Both the position numbers and the translations under genes were made by a program. The notes under the pieces were generated by a model. It ran no database searches and was not told where the DNA came from. It saw nothing but the letters and a program-made list of their open reading frames with translations. Source: CAZTJA01 sp964613745 (lineage in GTDB: Bacteria > Desulfobacterota > Desulfomonilia > Desulfomonilales > Desulfomonilaceae). From it: a stretch of DNA of 64,000 bases. The DNA is taken from NCBI GenBank assembly GCA_964613745.1, contig CAZTJA010000001.1, positions 124,001 to 188,000 of the forward strand, written 5' to 3'. Below, piece after piece: positions 1 through 8,672 of the stretch; the stretch's first letter is position 1, and each line of letters begins with the position of its first letter.

Positions 1-700
1 CGTGAACAATGTCGGAGTAGAGCTCAATATGGCCGGAAAGGAGCTGTTGTCTTATGTATCCGGTCTTGGTCCATCTTTAGCTCGAAATATTGTGCGATTC
101 AGAAAAGAAAACGGACCTTTTCGGCGCAGGCAGGACCTGCTCAAAGTCCCAAGGTTAGGACCAAAGGCGTACGAGCAGGCAGCGGGATTCTTGCGAATAC
201 CTGACTCAGATAATCCACTTGATGGAAGCGCGGTACACCCCGAAAGCTATTATGTTGTTGAGGCATTTGCTCGAGATCTGAACTGTTCCGTAACGGACTT
301 GGTTTCTTCTCCGGAGTTGAGAAACAAAATTGATGTGAGAAATTATGTTAATGAGAAGGTGGGATTACCTACTCTAATAGACATCATGGCTGAATTGGCG
401 AAACCGGGACGAGATCCCCGACCAGAATTCGAATTCTTTAACTTCGATGAACGAATCAACTCTATTGATGACCTGCGCGAAGGAATGGTGTTGCCGGGTA
501 TAGTGACCAATGTCACCAAGTTCGGTGCATTTGTAGATATAGGAGTGCATCAGGATGGATTGGTTCACATAAGTAAAATAGCCGACAAATTTGTGAAGGA
601 TCCTTCAGATGTCGTCAAGCCTCAGCAAAAAGTGAAGGTTACGGTCTTGGAGGTGGATAAGGAGCGAAAAAGAATTAGTCTGTCGATGAGGTCCAATTGA
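1..700 (+). CDS. tex: Tex-family RNA-binding protein, C-terminal part (truncated by window)
   Basis: The frame is open from the first base, so the gene starts before the window; a full Tex is roughly 700-780 aa and only about 232 residues are seen. The visible part begins with the helix-hairpin-helix segment (SGLGPSLARNIVRFRKENGP, then the second HhH near LLKVPRLGPKAYEQ). It ends with an S1 domain (about the last 75 residues, with GIVTNVTKFGAFVDIGVHQDGLVHIS and KERKRISLSMR at the end). This order, HhH then S1 at the extreme C terminus, is that of Tex/YqgF-like transcription accessory proteins, which bind nucleic acid in the cytoplasm. The stop is TGA at 698-700, followed by a stem-loop shared with the convergent gene. 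Identity as Tex is firm from domain order; what lies upstream cannot be seen. Confidence 0.9.
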   Translation, partial: VNNVGVELNMAGKELLSYVSGLGPSLARNIVRFRKENGPFRRRQDLLKVPRLGPKAYEQAAGFLRIPDSDNPLDGSAVHPESYYVVEAFARDLNCSVTDLVSSPELRNKIDVRNYVNEKVGLPTLIDIMAELAKPGRDPRPEFEFFNFDERINSIDDLREGMVLPGIVTNVTKFGAFVDIGVHQDGLVHISKIADKFVKDPSDVVKPQQKVKVTVLEVDKERKRISLSMRSN

Positions 701-767
701 ACTTTGTCATGAAATTAAGATCGGGCGTGTGTAATTTTCAAATCGGGTCCGAAAATTCAAGAAAACC

Positions 768-801
768 ATGAAGGCAGTCGCTTGTCGGCAACTGCCTTCA
801 T
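768..801 (-). terminator. Stem-loop terminator between tex and the Gln-rich gene
   Basis: A perfect 11-bp stem (768-778 ATGAAGGCAGT with 791-801 ACTGCCTTCAT) closes a 12-nt loop. On the minus strand it is followed by a T-rich stretch (GGTTTTCTTG), so it fits best as the terminator of the minus-strand Gln-rich gene. It may also stop tex transcription in the other direction. Confidence 0.6.
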
Positions 802-807
802 GCATGA

Positions 808-2142
808 TCAATCTTCAAAGCGGCTCTTTTTGCCTTCAAACATTTTCCGAGGATTTGGAGTGACTGTAGTCGGCGGAGCAAATATTTCTTTCAGAGTAGA
901 CCAGAGGCCGCTTTCTTGTTGTTGTTGCTGCTGTTGAGGCATTTCGACCCGAAGAGGCGTAGTCTGAACGGGCGGAGTTTGGGACACCGCTCCGTATTGT
1001 TGTTGTTGCTGTGGAAGAGCTTGAGGAACAGCCTGACCATAGTTTGATGGTTGGGCTTGAGGTTGCACTCCGGCGTATTGTTGAGGTTGAGCAGGATACT
1101 GCTGAACGGCGGCGGGTTGTGCAGACGGTTGCTGATAAGCGGTAGCCTGCTGCATCTGAGGATGCACTAAGGCCTGACCCCCGGGCTGCACTGCACCTCT
1201 TTGGGCCGCAGCGGTTCGCGGAGGGCCACTTTCACCGGTAACGCCCATCAATTCGTAATATCTTTGCTGGGCAACCCGAAGGCTCTCGTAAGCATCTTGG
1301 ACGGCCTTCTTGCGATAATCCTCTTGAACTTGTTTTTGTCTAAGTTCCTGTTCTTTCACTTTTTGCTGAGCAAGAGCATACTGCTGTTGAGCTTGTTGCA
1401 GCTCCTGGGTAACTGCTTGCTGTTGAGCGGCCAGTTCGGCTGCTTTCTGGCGTGCCGCTGCTCGTTCATACGCTTTTTGTTGTGCGGCCTGAACCGCCGG
1501 ATCATTGCTCAGCGGATTCTGAGGTTCAGCAGTTTGAGCCTGCTGGACGGGCTGTTGGTAAGCCGCTTGCGGCGCCTGTTGCGCATAAGGATTATAATAC
1601 TGCTGTTGCTGTTGTGGCTGTTGATAATACTGCTGTTGAGCTGTCCCATATTGTTGCTGGTATTGCGCAGCTTGGGCCTGTTTTGAATTCTTTTTTGAGC
1701 CGCGCTTGGTCTGAGCCGGAACGGGAGCCGTTAACGCTTGCTGAGGAGCCTGTTGATAATACTGTTGTTGCTGAACAGGCTGTTGGTTCTGGGAATAGCC
1801 TTGACCTGCGTAATATTCCTGAGGACTGTAGAACATTCCTTGACCGGAAGCTGCTGCCTGTGGAGATGTGGCTTCACTCGATGGGGATGCAGGATAATAG
1901 CTGGTTACCGGGGCCGAGTTCGGGTAATTTCCCGTTACCGAATAGTAACCACCTTCTCGCTGCATATTATCTAGGTAATTATGCCAATAAGGGTAATATA
2001 CCGAAGGCTGATTCGGATCTATTCCACCGCTCGAATTCTGTAATAGGGAACTGTTATCTTGGCTCCATTGCGCAGCCGACATTCCCACACTCAACAGAAT
2101 AGCCAGGCCGGTAATTGAGAGAGCCGTCAACGGTTTTCGCAT
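808..2142 (-). CDS. Exported glutamine-rich low-complexity protein
   Basis: Unrecognised 444-aa protein. It starts with a clear Sec signal peptide (MRKPLTALSITGLAILLSVGMSAAQ). Most of the rest is low complexity: runs of Q with Y, P and A (QQYYQQPQQ-like) at about residues 110-205 and 320-410. Between them, about residues 210-300, lies a charged Ala/Gln/Glu/Lys-rich stretch predicted to be helical or coiled coil. A short less biased C-terminal end contains LWSTLKEIFAPP. No catalytic motif is visible. It stands alone, convergent with tex, with its own promoter-like sequence upstream. A periplasmic or envelope location is inferred from the signal peptide; function is unknown. The long frames on the opposite strand here are artefacts of the CAG/CAA repeats. 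Confidence 0.8.
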   Translation of the reverse strand: MRKPLTALSITGLAILLSVGMSAAQWSQDNSSLLQNSSGGIDPNQPSVYYPYWHNYLDNMQREGGYYSVTGNYPNSAPVTSYYPASPSSEATSPQAAASGQGMFYSPQEYYAGQGYSQNQQPVQQQQYYQQAPQQALTAPVPAQTKRGSKKNSKQAQAAQYQQQYGTAQQQYYQQPQQQQQYYNPYAQQAPQAAYQQPVQQAQTAEPQNPLSNDPAVQAAQQKAYERAAARQKAAELAAQQQAVTQELQQAQQQYALAQQKVKEQELRQKQVQEDYRKKAVQDAYESLRVAQQRYYELMGVTGESGPPRTAAAQRGAVQPGGQALVHPQMQQATAYQQPSAQPAAVQQYPAQPQQYAGVQPQAQPSNYGQAVPQALPQQQQQYGAVSQTPPVQTTPLRVEMPQQQQQQQESGLWSTLKEIFAPPTTVTPNPRKMFEGKKSRFED

Positions 2143-2242
2143 TCTAATCTCCTTTCGGATGGAGCAGTCCGGTCAACTGAAAGACTTTACACTCGAAATT
2201 TGATGTTGCGGTGAGATGAACTACCCGCAATGATACGCTTAC

Positions 2243-2270
2243 ATTATACTTTGAATCTAGATAAAATCAA
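2243..2270 (-). promoter_or_regulatory. Sigma70-like promoter for the Gln-rich gene
   Basis: Reading the minus strand, TTGATT (2270-2265) is followed after 16 nt by a perfect TATAAT (2248-2243), about 100 nt before the start codon at 2142. The rest of 2143-2355 is AT-rich and shows no gene. Confidence 0.5.
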
Positions 2271-2355
2271 GACAAAAGCACCTTAAAGGCCCTTAAATAA
2301 TCCTGAACACAACCATATCCTTGACAAGAGTAATATTTCACTTGAATTAAAGGTT

Positions 2356-2616
2356 TTATTTGACTACTCGGAATAGGTTTTTACTTGGCTTGGTGGGATC
2401 CGGAGGACTAGAATCCTTAATCTTTTCATTAAATATCTTATTTTTAACGCGAATTGAGTTAATCAAAAAATAAACTACTATAGATCTTTCCCATTCCCGA
2501 TTAGGCGAAAAATCCGAAACTTTTTTCAAATACTTTTCTTGGAGTTGAGCCAAAGAAGCTTCATCGAGATCAAGAATGCGGTCCGCGAGGCCGAGCAGAA
2601 CTTCTTCTATTCCCAT
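2356..2616 (-). CDS. Small hypothetical protein downstream of iorB
   Basis: Unrecognised 86-aa protein. The first 60 residues look helical and amphipathic (MGIEEVLLGLADRILDLDEA); the C terminus is Pro/Lys-rich (SSPPDPTKPSKN). No cysteines, signal peptide or membrane segment are visible. It starts 24 nt after the iorB stop on the same strand, so it is probably the last gene of the iorAB transcript. No function is proposed. Confidence 0.55.
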   Translation of the reverse strand: MGIEEVLLGLADRILDLDEASLAQLQEKYLKKVSDFSPNREWERSIVVYFLINSIRVKNKIFNEKIKDSSPPDPTKPSKNLFRVVK

Positions 2617-2640
2617 GTAACCCTCTCGGGATGATATGAC

Positions 2641-3150
2641 CTATGTTGAGTATTGAATTCCAGCTTCCAATGCGGCTAAATTCCGGGTTCGAATAGATTT
2701 GTTAGGATGTTGAGAAAGCTGAGATCTCAGATCATCAGGAGAAACCGGAAAATTTTTCATCTTAGATGAATAACCAAGAATCACTACATTTTCCATCTGA
2801 ACGGCGCCCAAATTGCGGGCAATTCCGGTTGCGTCTATTCGAAATCGATTCTCTTCAGAAGCAGCGGAGGAGTTTTCAACTATTATGCCGTTTTCTTTTA
2901 AAAAATGCATATTGTTGAGAGTTTCAGATGGATCCAACGAAATCATGTAATCCGCATGTCGAAATCGTATGAGAGGTGAAACGTAGTTCCCCAGTTTCAA
3001 ATGGCTGTTAATCGAGCCGCCGCGTACAGCCATTCCGTGGGTTTCCGAGGAAATCACATGCAGGCCCTTTGCTGAAACGATCTCACCGATTTGCCTTGTG
3101 AGAAACACAATTCCCTGACCGCCTCTACCGCATAATATGAGTTCAGACAT
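2641..3150 (-). CDS. iorB: Indolepyruvate:ferredoxin oxidoreductase, beta subunit
   Basis: Second subunit of the cytoplasmic, oxygen-sensitive enzyme that oxidatively decarboxylates aryl pyruvates (from Trp, Phe, Tyr transamination) to aryl-acetyl-CoA, reducing ferredoxin; it can run in reverse during anaerobic amino-acid synthesis. The 169 aa are one pyruvate/ketoacid oxidoreductase gamma domain, recognised by GRGGQGIVFLTRQIGE near the N terminus and ETHGMAVRGGSINSH at about residues 37-51. Length is slightly short but normal for IorB. The ATG overlaps the end of iorA by 8 bp, indicating translational coupling. Confidence 0.88.
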   Translation of the reverse strand: MSELILCGRGGQGIVFLTRQIGEIVSAKGLHVISSETHGMAVRGGSINSHLKLGNYVSPLIRFRHADYMISLDPSETLNNMHFLKENGIIVENSSAASEENRFRIDATGIARNLGAVQMENVVILGYSSKMKNFPVSPDDLRSQLSQHPNKSIRTRNLAALEAGIQYST

Positions 3151-4975
3151 TTGATGCTCTCAATCCTATCGCTTGCGAAGGGCAGATATCCACGCAGAAG
3201 CCGCACCCGGCACAACTCTCAACATCAATCTTGACTGCTTTTTCCTCTTTGTTAAAGCTTATTGCCGGGCATTCAAGATCTCTCATGCACGTCATGCAGC
3301 GGTCACAGTTGTCGTTTACCTCAAACCTGTCCATTGAGTAGATTCCCGCCGAAGATCTTATGCACGGGCGGCGAGTCACTATGACCGAAACTCCCGAATT
3401 CTCATCATAGGTGAATGATCTTGCCTGCTTAAGAGCATCTTGCGTTGCATGATAATCGTAGGGATCAACTGTTTGAAGAAAGTTTACACCGCAGCCCTTT
3501 ACGAGATCTTCGAGCTTAATTGGGACCCCGGCCGATCCATCTGCAAGGAAATCATTTCCGGGGGTGGGTTGTCCACCCGTCATGGCAGTTATGCCGTTAT
3601 CCATGATGACGATTACTATGGGAGCACTTGTGTGAACTGCGTTTATCAGTGCCGTTACGCCCGCATGGTAAAACGTCGAATCACCTATTGTTGCGACAAT
3701 GGGTTTAGTCAGGGGCTCCGATGTGTTTCGTGAAAAACCGGCCGCCATCCCTATTGATGCACCCATGCATAGGCACGTGTCTACAGCCCCCATGTTTGTC
3801 CCGAGAGTGTAGCAACCAATATCACCGGTATATATCGCATCAGGAAATACTTGTTTTATTGCATAAAAAGCGGATCTATGAGGACAGCCTGCGCAAAGAG
3901 AAGGTCTCCTAGGAGACATGGAAACAGCCTGATCAAGGTCTTCCTTGAGTCCCAATCCATGGACGAGCACCTGTTCAACAGCTTCCGGGGTTAATTCGCC
4001 CTCTGAAGGGACGTCGCCGGAATCGCGGCCCATCACTTTCCTGCGATCCTTCATTTGGAGTTCAATTACCGGATATGTTTCCTCTATCACGAACACTTTC
4101 TCATGCGAATCGACGATATTCTGAAGAGCTTGAGTTTGCGCGGGAAAGGGCATATCGATTTTGCAAACAGCGACATCTTTGAATCGAGAATCGAATTTAA
4201 TGATGTCGACTACATGAGAGGATACCGAGCCTGATGTTATGATTACAGCCGGATCTTCTTTGGTTCCGTGAACGTAGCGTGGGGTTGATTCAGGTTCGGC
4301 AAGCCTGATGTCATCAAGTTTCTTGTTAAGTTCACGATGGAGTACTAATCGATACTTCGGTATAGCAGCCCACCTCGTCCAATTCTTCTTGAACGGACCG
4401 ACAGTGGAAGTCATGCCCGGAGGTCTTAATTCAATGTCCTGCCGAGCGTGGCAAACCCTCAAACAAGGGCGCACTATGACAGGGACTTCATACTTTTCGG
4501 ACAATTCAAATCCCCGAATGACCATATCCCTGGCTTCAGCAGGGGTACTGGGATCAAGTACAGGGATTTTCGCAAACCAGGCGAAAAAACGGCTATCCTG
4601 CTCCGTTTGACTCGAGTGCGGGCCTGGATCATCTGCAACCACGACCACCATACCGCCGCGAACTCCGAGATATGCTGCGCTGAGGATGGGATCTGAAGCG
4701 ACGTTAAGACCAACCATCTTCATTACCGCTACTGATCGAAGTCCTGCTAAGGAGGCGCCGTAGGCCGTTTCCAAAGCGATCTTCTCGTTTACGGACCACT
4801 CCAGGTAAATGGAACTATCAAGCCTTTTTTTCCATTTGACAAGAGATTCGAGAACTTCGGAAGACGGAGTACCGGGGTAGGCCGCAGCCACGCTACACCC
4901 CGCTTCAATTATGCCGCGGGCTATAGCTTCATTTCCCATGAGGAATTCGGCTTTTTGAATGTTTTGAGATTGCAT
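3143..4975 (-). CDS. iorA: Indolepyruvate:ferredoxin oxidoreductase, alpha subunit
   Basis: Catalytic, thiamine-diphosphate-binding subunit of IorAB. At 610 aa it has the family length and order: an N-terminal PYR-type domain (MGNEAIARGIIEAG, AAYPGTPSSEV), a central region, the TPP domain (CAGCPHRSAFYAI near residue 358, then GDIGCYTLG and GDSTFYHAG), and a C-terminal ferredoxin domain with two [4Fe-4S] motifs (CDRCMTCMRDLECP and CAGCGFCVDICP). It lies 8 bp over iorB. Upstream on the same strand, 76 nt away, is a small membrane-protein gene. Electrons from it would reach the ferredoxin pool, which could link to the complex I found later in this window (inference). Confidence 0.93.
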   Translation of the reverse strand: MQSQNIQKAEFLMGNEAIARGIIEAGCSVAAAYPGTPSSEVLESLVKWKKRLDSSIYLEWSVNEKIALETAYGASLAGLRSVAVMKMVGLNVASDPILSAAYLGVRGGMVVVVADDPGPHSSQTEQDSRFFAWFAKIPVLDPSTPAEARDMVIRGFELSEKYEVPVIVRPCLRVCHARQDIELRPPGMTSTVGPFKKNWTRWAAIPKYRLVLHRELNKKLDDIRLAEPESTPRYVHGTKEDPAVIITSGSVSSHVVDIIKFDSRFKDVAVCKIDMPFPAQTQALQNIVDSHEKVFVIEETYPVIELQMKDRRKVMGRDSGDVPSEGELTPEAVEQVLVHGLGLKEDLDQAVSMSPRRPSLCAGCPHRSAFYAIKQVFPDAIYTGDIGCYTLGTNMGAVDTCLCMGASIGMAAGFSRNTSEPLTKPIVATIGDSTFYHAGVTALINAVHTSAPIVIVIMDNGITAMTGGQPTPGNDFLADGSAGVPIKLEDLVKGCGVNFLQTVDPYDYHATQDALKQARSFTYDENSGVSVIVTRRPCIRSSAGIYSMDRFEVNDNCDRCMTCMRDLECPAISFNKEEKAVKIDVESCAGCGFCVDICPSQAIGLRASNV

Positions 4976-5051
4976 GTAACTTTTCTACAGCAACGCGGAG
5001 TTTCCTGTCAATAAGGGTTAAACGGTGATTGAGGATTTAACAATGAGCCCT

Positions 5052-5519
5052 TCAAAGTAGCCTGCGAGATAATATGCTATGACTCCTTGGGCCTGATATT
5101 CCAAAAGAGGTGTTCTCCTCTCCCTGCCTATACCATAGAGCCGCTGTTACTCCCCAAAGAATGTTGAGTAAAATGACCAACAGAGGCGTTAAGAGCCCCA
5201 ACTGAATGCCTAATAGGCCTTTTTGTGAAACAACGGGAAACATGTAAAGCAATTGAAATAGAGTTGGTGGAAAGCTTAATAATACGCCCCGTAGGACCAG
5301 AGAGCGTTTATAAAACGGCATTAGAAGCAATAAACCCCATAAGCCGCCCCAGAAAAGACGAGGGTATAACCATGGTGCCGAAAGGCTAGGTGAGAGCTTA
5401 ACTCCCGCCAAAGCAGTCAGACCGGATAAGCCGAGCAGCCAAGCTGCTAGACTGTTTACAAGAGCCCCTATGACTCCAGCGGTAAAGGAAAGAGAAACAT
5501 ATCTTATTATTTTAGCCAT
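5052..5519 (-). CDS. Hypothetical four-helix membrane protein
   Basis: Unrecognised 155-aa protein made almost wholly of hydrophobic helices: about residues 7-30, 50-70, 75-95 and 105-135, with a short polar C-terminal tail. Arrangement suggests an inner-membrane protein of four spans. It is separated by 76 nt from iorA on the same strand, so cotranscription is possible but not shown. The 289 nt upstream (5520-5808) separate it from a divergent exported protein and are AT-rich. No family is recognised. Confidence 0.65.
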   Translation of the reverse strand: MAKIIRYVSLSFTAGVIGALVNSLAAWLLGLSGLTALAGVKLSPSLSAPWLYPRLFWGGLWGLLLLMPFYKRSLVLRGVLLSFPPTLFQLLYMFPVVSQKGLLGIQLGLLTPLLVILLNILWGVTAALWYRQGEENTSFGISGPRSHSILSRRLL

Positions 5520-5753
5520 ATTTACATGCCTTAATGATGAATCATCTCATTGGAAAAGATCCTGCAAAAATAGTAAACTAGTATCGAATTTATATTTTTC
5601 GATCGCTTTTTCTTTAGGTTCTCGGATTTAATTTTAGTTTGTTCCAATCTAAAAGCCTAGATGCTGCTTTTTTTCAATCGATTCCGACGCAATTAGGCCG
5701 AATAAAACTAATAGTAATTTGCCTTATCAACGTGACATTTATTAAGTTTTTAA

Positions 5754-5783
5754 TTGACATTCAAAGAATTGGTCAACTAGAGT
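5754..5783 (+). promoter_or_regulatory. Possible sigma70 promoter before the four-repeat protein
   Basis: TTGACA (5754-5759) with TAGAGT (5778-5783) 18 nt downstream, about 26 nt before the start codon at 5809. The -35 is perfect, the -10 is poor, so this is tentative. Confidence 0.3.
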
Positions 5784-5808
5784 CCTCATATAGATAATTG
5801 AGAGTGCA

Positions 5809-7659
5809 ATGTTCTCCATGGAGGCTGTTCTGCCAAATTATTCCGCGGTCAAATTGCTGATTGTTTCAATGGCAGGAAGTCTGTTGTTCCTGTTACATGC
5901 GGGGATTGTACAGAGTCAATCCGGGGAAGCGGTATTTACAGGAATTAAAAAGCTTGATCGAGTAAGCAGCACTTCGCCGGCGCCAGACGGCAAATCGGAT
6001 GCGGTTTTTTCCGTCAATCTGGGGGCTCTGAAATCAAATGTTGTTGAAATAGAGTTAAGAACTACTTCAGGTCCGTCCCATATTTGGTCAACTCAGCAAG
6101 GACGTTCCGGGACATCTTTTCTCGGCGTAGCATCGGCGAAAAATCCTGCGGAAATTATTAATACCCAACCGGGAAAACTTGATCTGTCTGGATCGGACAC
6201 TGATCTCCTTCTGTTTGCAACTGATGATGGACAATTCGCGGCAGGCAAGAATTTTCAGGTTCGAGCATCACTCAAGAATGGTTCATCCACAAACATTCAG
6301 GTGGCATCGCAACCTTCGCAGCGCGAAAACCAAGACCTTTCGGGAAAATATCCCGTCAGAATGTCTGCTATGCTGAAGGGGGTATCCCAATATGATGCCG
6401 TCAATCCAGGCAAAATCATCAAAGGTGACGACAAGGCTGATGGCTTGTTTCAACTGACCATAGAAGCCGGAGAGAAAGAAATTACCGCAATAGAAATTCG
6501 CAATACGGACGGGACTCCTGCAGTTTGGGACACGATACCTTCGAATACGTCCGGAGCCATTGGCGTTGCGTTGACTTCCGATCCGGTAAAATTAATTAAT
6601 CGGAGAGACGGCTCCGTTTCAATCCCCGTGAAAGGCAAGACCGAATTCAACCTTTATGTTGCCGATAATGGGAGCATTTCGGGCGGCCAGACAAATTTCC
6701 GAATTTCCGTCACGTTCAGCGACTCCACTGTTGCATGGTCTCCGGTTCAAAAAGCTTCACCTCCCAGTTCCGATGCAAAACCTGGGTCGGCTCCGTCCAA
6801 AGTGAACCTCGCTGCGACTTGGCTGGGCTTTGTATCGACCGACGCGGTTGGAAAATATCAGGGTTTGAAGCCGGATGGATCTGCGGACACGGTTTTTGGC
6901 GTAGACATTGAGATAGTGCCCAAGAATACAATAATAGGTTTTGAGATCAATAGTTTGGAAGCTTCAGGGGTCAAATGGTCTACGAGTTCATCCGGTGGGA
7001 ATGCCTGGAGCTTGGGCGTGGCTTATCAGACTGCTCCAACCGCTTTGTTAAACAAGTCCGATGGATCCATTAACATCCCCATAGAAGGTCGTGTCCAACT
7101 GTACCTGTATGCAGCGGATCCCGGCGATATTGCTTCTTCCGGCAAGAGTTTGAGAGTCATCGTTTTCCTCTCGGACGGCACATCCTATCAGCAGCCCATC
7201 AGAAAACCTCCTTCCACTACGTCTACAGTAGTTCCCGGAGGAGAAGAGCCGCCTAAAACCAAAGGCAACATATCTTCCGACTTCAGAGGGTTTATCGCTG
7301 ATTTGGTGAATACCTCGACCAAGCCCGGCAAGGACGGCTACTTGGATGGGACATTCATTCTGAAAATTCAAGTGGATGATAAGACCGTTGCTCGCGTGGA
7401 TATAAGTGGCCCGGACGGACTAATACGTTGGTCAAGCGATCCCAAACCGCCGACAATGTTCTTGGGGGTCGCCTTGTATCCCAAGATCTACAAACTTCTG
7501 AATGAAAAAGGCGGAAAATTTCAAAGCCCGGTAACCGGTAGAAAAACTTTGTATTTGTATGCCGCCGACAATGGACTTCTTTCTGATCCAAAGGCGAGAC
7601 TAACTGCAACGGTGACTTTCACGGATAAATCAACTCTTTCCTCTGAGGTAATTAAGTAA
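5809..7659 (+). CDS. Exported protein of four tandem ~125-aa repeats
   Basis: Unrecognised 616-aa protein. A signal peptide lies at about residues 14-37 (LLIVSMAGSLLFLLHAG), so export is likely; ATG 5818 is an alternative start. The mature part is four diverged copies of one domain at about residues 42-165, 187-312, 335-462 and 489-612. Each copy has a Trp in the first half (W93, W240, W390, W541), then a GVA motif (FLGVA, IGVAL, LGVAY, FLGVA), then LLN..DGS..IPV.G, then LYxAD(N/P)G and a closing beta strand. The pattern reads as a beta-sandwich. Linkers between copies are Pro/Ser-rich. The stop abuts the next gene, an alcohol dehydrogenase. Surface or periplasmic location is inferred; function unknown. 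Confidence 0.75.
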   Translation: MFSMEAVLPNYSAVKLLIVSMAGSLLFLLHAGIVQSQSGEAVFTGIKKLDRVSSTSPAPDGKSDAVFSVNLGALKSNVVEIELRTTSGPSHIWSTQQGRSGTSFLGVASAKNPAEIINTQPGKLDLSGSDTDLLLFATDDGQFAAGKNFQVRASLKNGSSTNIQVASQPSQRENQDLSGKYPVRMSAMLKGVSQYDAVNPGKIIKGDDKADGLFQLTIEAGEKEITAIEIRNTDGTPAVWDTIPSNTSGAIGVALTSDPVKLINRRDGSVSIPVKGKTEFNLYVADNGSISGGQTNFRISVTFSDSTVAWSPVQKASPPSSDAKPGSAPSKVNLAATWLGFVSTDAVGKYQGLKPDGSADTVFGVDIEIVPKNTIIGFEINSLEASGVKWSTSSSGGNAWSLGVAYQTAPTALLNKSDGSINIPIEGRVQLYLYAADPGDIASSGKSLRVIVFLSDGTSYQQPIRKPPSTTSTVVPGGEEPPKTKGNISSDFRGFIADLVNTSTKPGKDGYLDGTFILKIQVDDKTVARVDISGPDGLIRWSSDPKPPTMFLGVALYPKIYKLLNEKGGKFQSPVTGRKTLYLYAADNGLLSDPKARLTATVTFTDKSTLSSEVIK

Positions 7660-8655
7660 TTGAAAGCCATGTTGCTCAAACACACTCTTCCGGCGGAAGA
7701 GAATCCCCTAGTTATGTCAGAAATGCCGATTCCCGAGCCGGGGCCCCATGAGATTTTAATCAGAGTTTCGGCCTGCGGAGTGTGCCATACTGATTTGCAC
7801 ACGGTGGAAGGAGATTTGAGGCTCAGGAAACTACCTATAATACCCGGACATCAAGTAGTCGGGATTGTCGCAGATGTAGGTGAAAGATGTAATATTCACC
7901 GCAAAGGCGACCGAGTAGGCGTGACTTGGTTCTTTTCCAGCTGCGGATCTTGTAAGTTTTGCAGGAAAGGTTTGGAAAATCTCTGCGATCATGCTCGATT
8001 TACGGGATTCGATGAACATGGAGGGTATGCTGAATATTTAACGGTCCCGGAAACTTCGGCTTTTCACGTTCCCAGCGGTTTTTCCGATATTGCGGCGACA
8101 CCATTGCTCTGCGGAGGGGTAATAGGATTCAGAGCCTACAAGTTGACCGGAATAGCATCAGGAGCCAATCTGGGATTGTACGGATTCGGAAACTCAGCCC
8201 ACATTGTTATCCAAATAGCCAATAAAGCCGGTTGCAAAGTTCACGTCTTCACTCGCAGCAGCAGGCATCAGGAACTCGCTCGAGAACTGGGTGCAGTCTG
8301 GGTAGGCAGTTCGGAAGCCGAATCATCGACGAAAATGGATGCTTCCATCGTATTCGCCCCTGCAGGTCAGTTGGTTCCCCAAGCATTGTCTAGACTCGAC
8401 AAAGGGGGTACGTTGGTCTTGGCGGGTATCACAATGACCACTATCCCTCAAATGGATTACGAACTTCTCTATTGGGAAAAACGGATTCGAACGGTGGCAA
8501 ATACAACGAGGAACGATGCCGCGGAGTTATTGAGATTTGCGGCCGAAGTCCCCGTAAAATCTGTGGTGGAGTCTTTTCCCTTACGCCAAGCGAACAAGGT
8601 GCTTCAAATGATGAAAAGTAGTTCCCTCCGGGCAGGCGCAGCCCTCGTCATTTGA
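7660..8655 (+). CDS. Zinc-dependent alcohol dehydrogenase family protein
   Basis: Medium-chain dehydrogenase/reductase of 331 aa. The N-terminal GroES-like domain carries the catalytic zinc ligands (CGVCHTDLHT near residue 38, GHQVVG near 64) and the four-Cys structural zinc loop (CGSCKFCRKGLENLC near 90-104). The nucleotide-binding segment is GLYGFGNSAHIVIQIA near 182, the AdhP/YogA-like version rather than GLGGLG. Expected reaction: NAD(P)-dependent alcohol/aldehyde interconversion in the cytoplasm; substrate cannot be told. The TTG at 7660 is chosen over ATG 7669 because a GAGG lies 11 nt before it and because the family typically begins MKAM. It directly follows the stop of the repeat protein. 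Confidence 0.88.
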   Translation: MKAMLLKHTLPAEENPLVMSEMPIPEPGPHEILIRVSACGVCHTDLHTVEGDLRLRKLPIIPGHQVVGIVADVGERCNIHRKGDRVGVTWFFSSCGSCKFCRKGLENLCDHARFTGFDEHGGYAEYLTVPETSAFHVPSGFSDIAATPLLCGGVIGFRAYKLTGIASGANLGLYGFGNSAHIVIQIANKAGCKVHVFTRSSRHQELARELGAVWVGSSEAESSTKMDASIVFAPAGQLVPQALSRLDKGGTLVLAGITMTTIPQMDYELLYWEKRIRTVANTTRNDAAELLRFAAEVPVKSVVESFPLRQANKVLQMMKSSSLRAGAALVI

Positions 8656-8672
8656 TTTGTCTTCTCAGATCA

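Noticed and set aside
1201..2102. Long plus-strand open frames opposite the Gln-rich gene
   Set aside because: They are the antisense of CAG/CAA-type repeats, which give Leu/Ile or Asn/Thr-rich artefacts; the minus-strand frame has a signal peptide and a promoter.
2283..2297. Palindrome TTAAAGGCCCTTAA as a terminator or operator
   Set aside because: It has no loop and lies far from the gene end; no other support.
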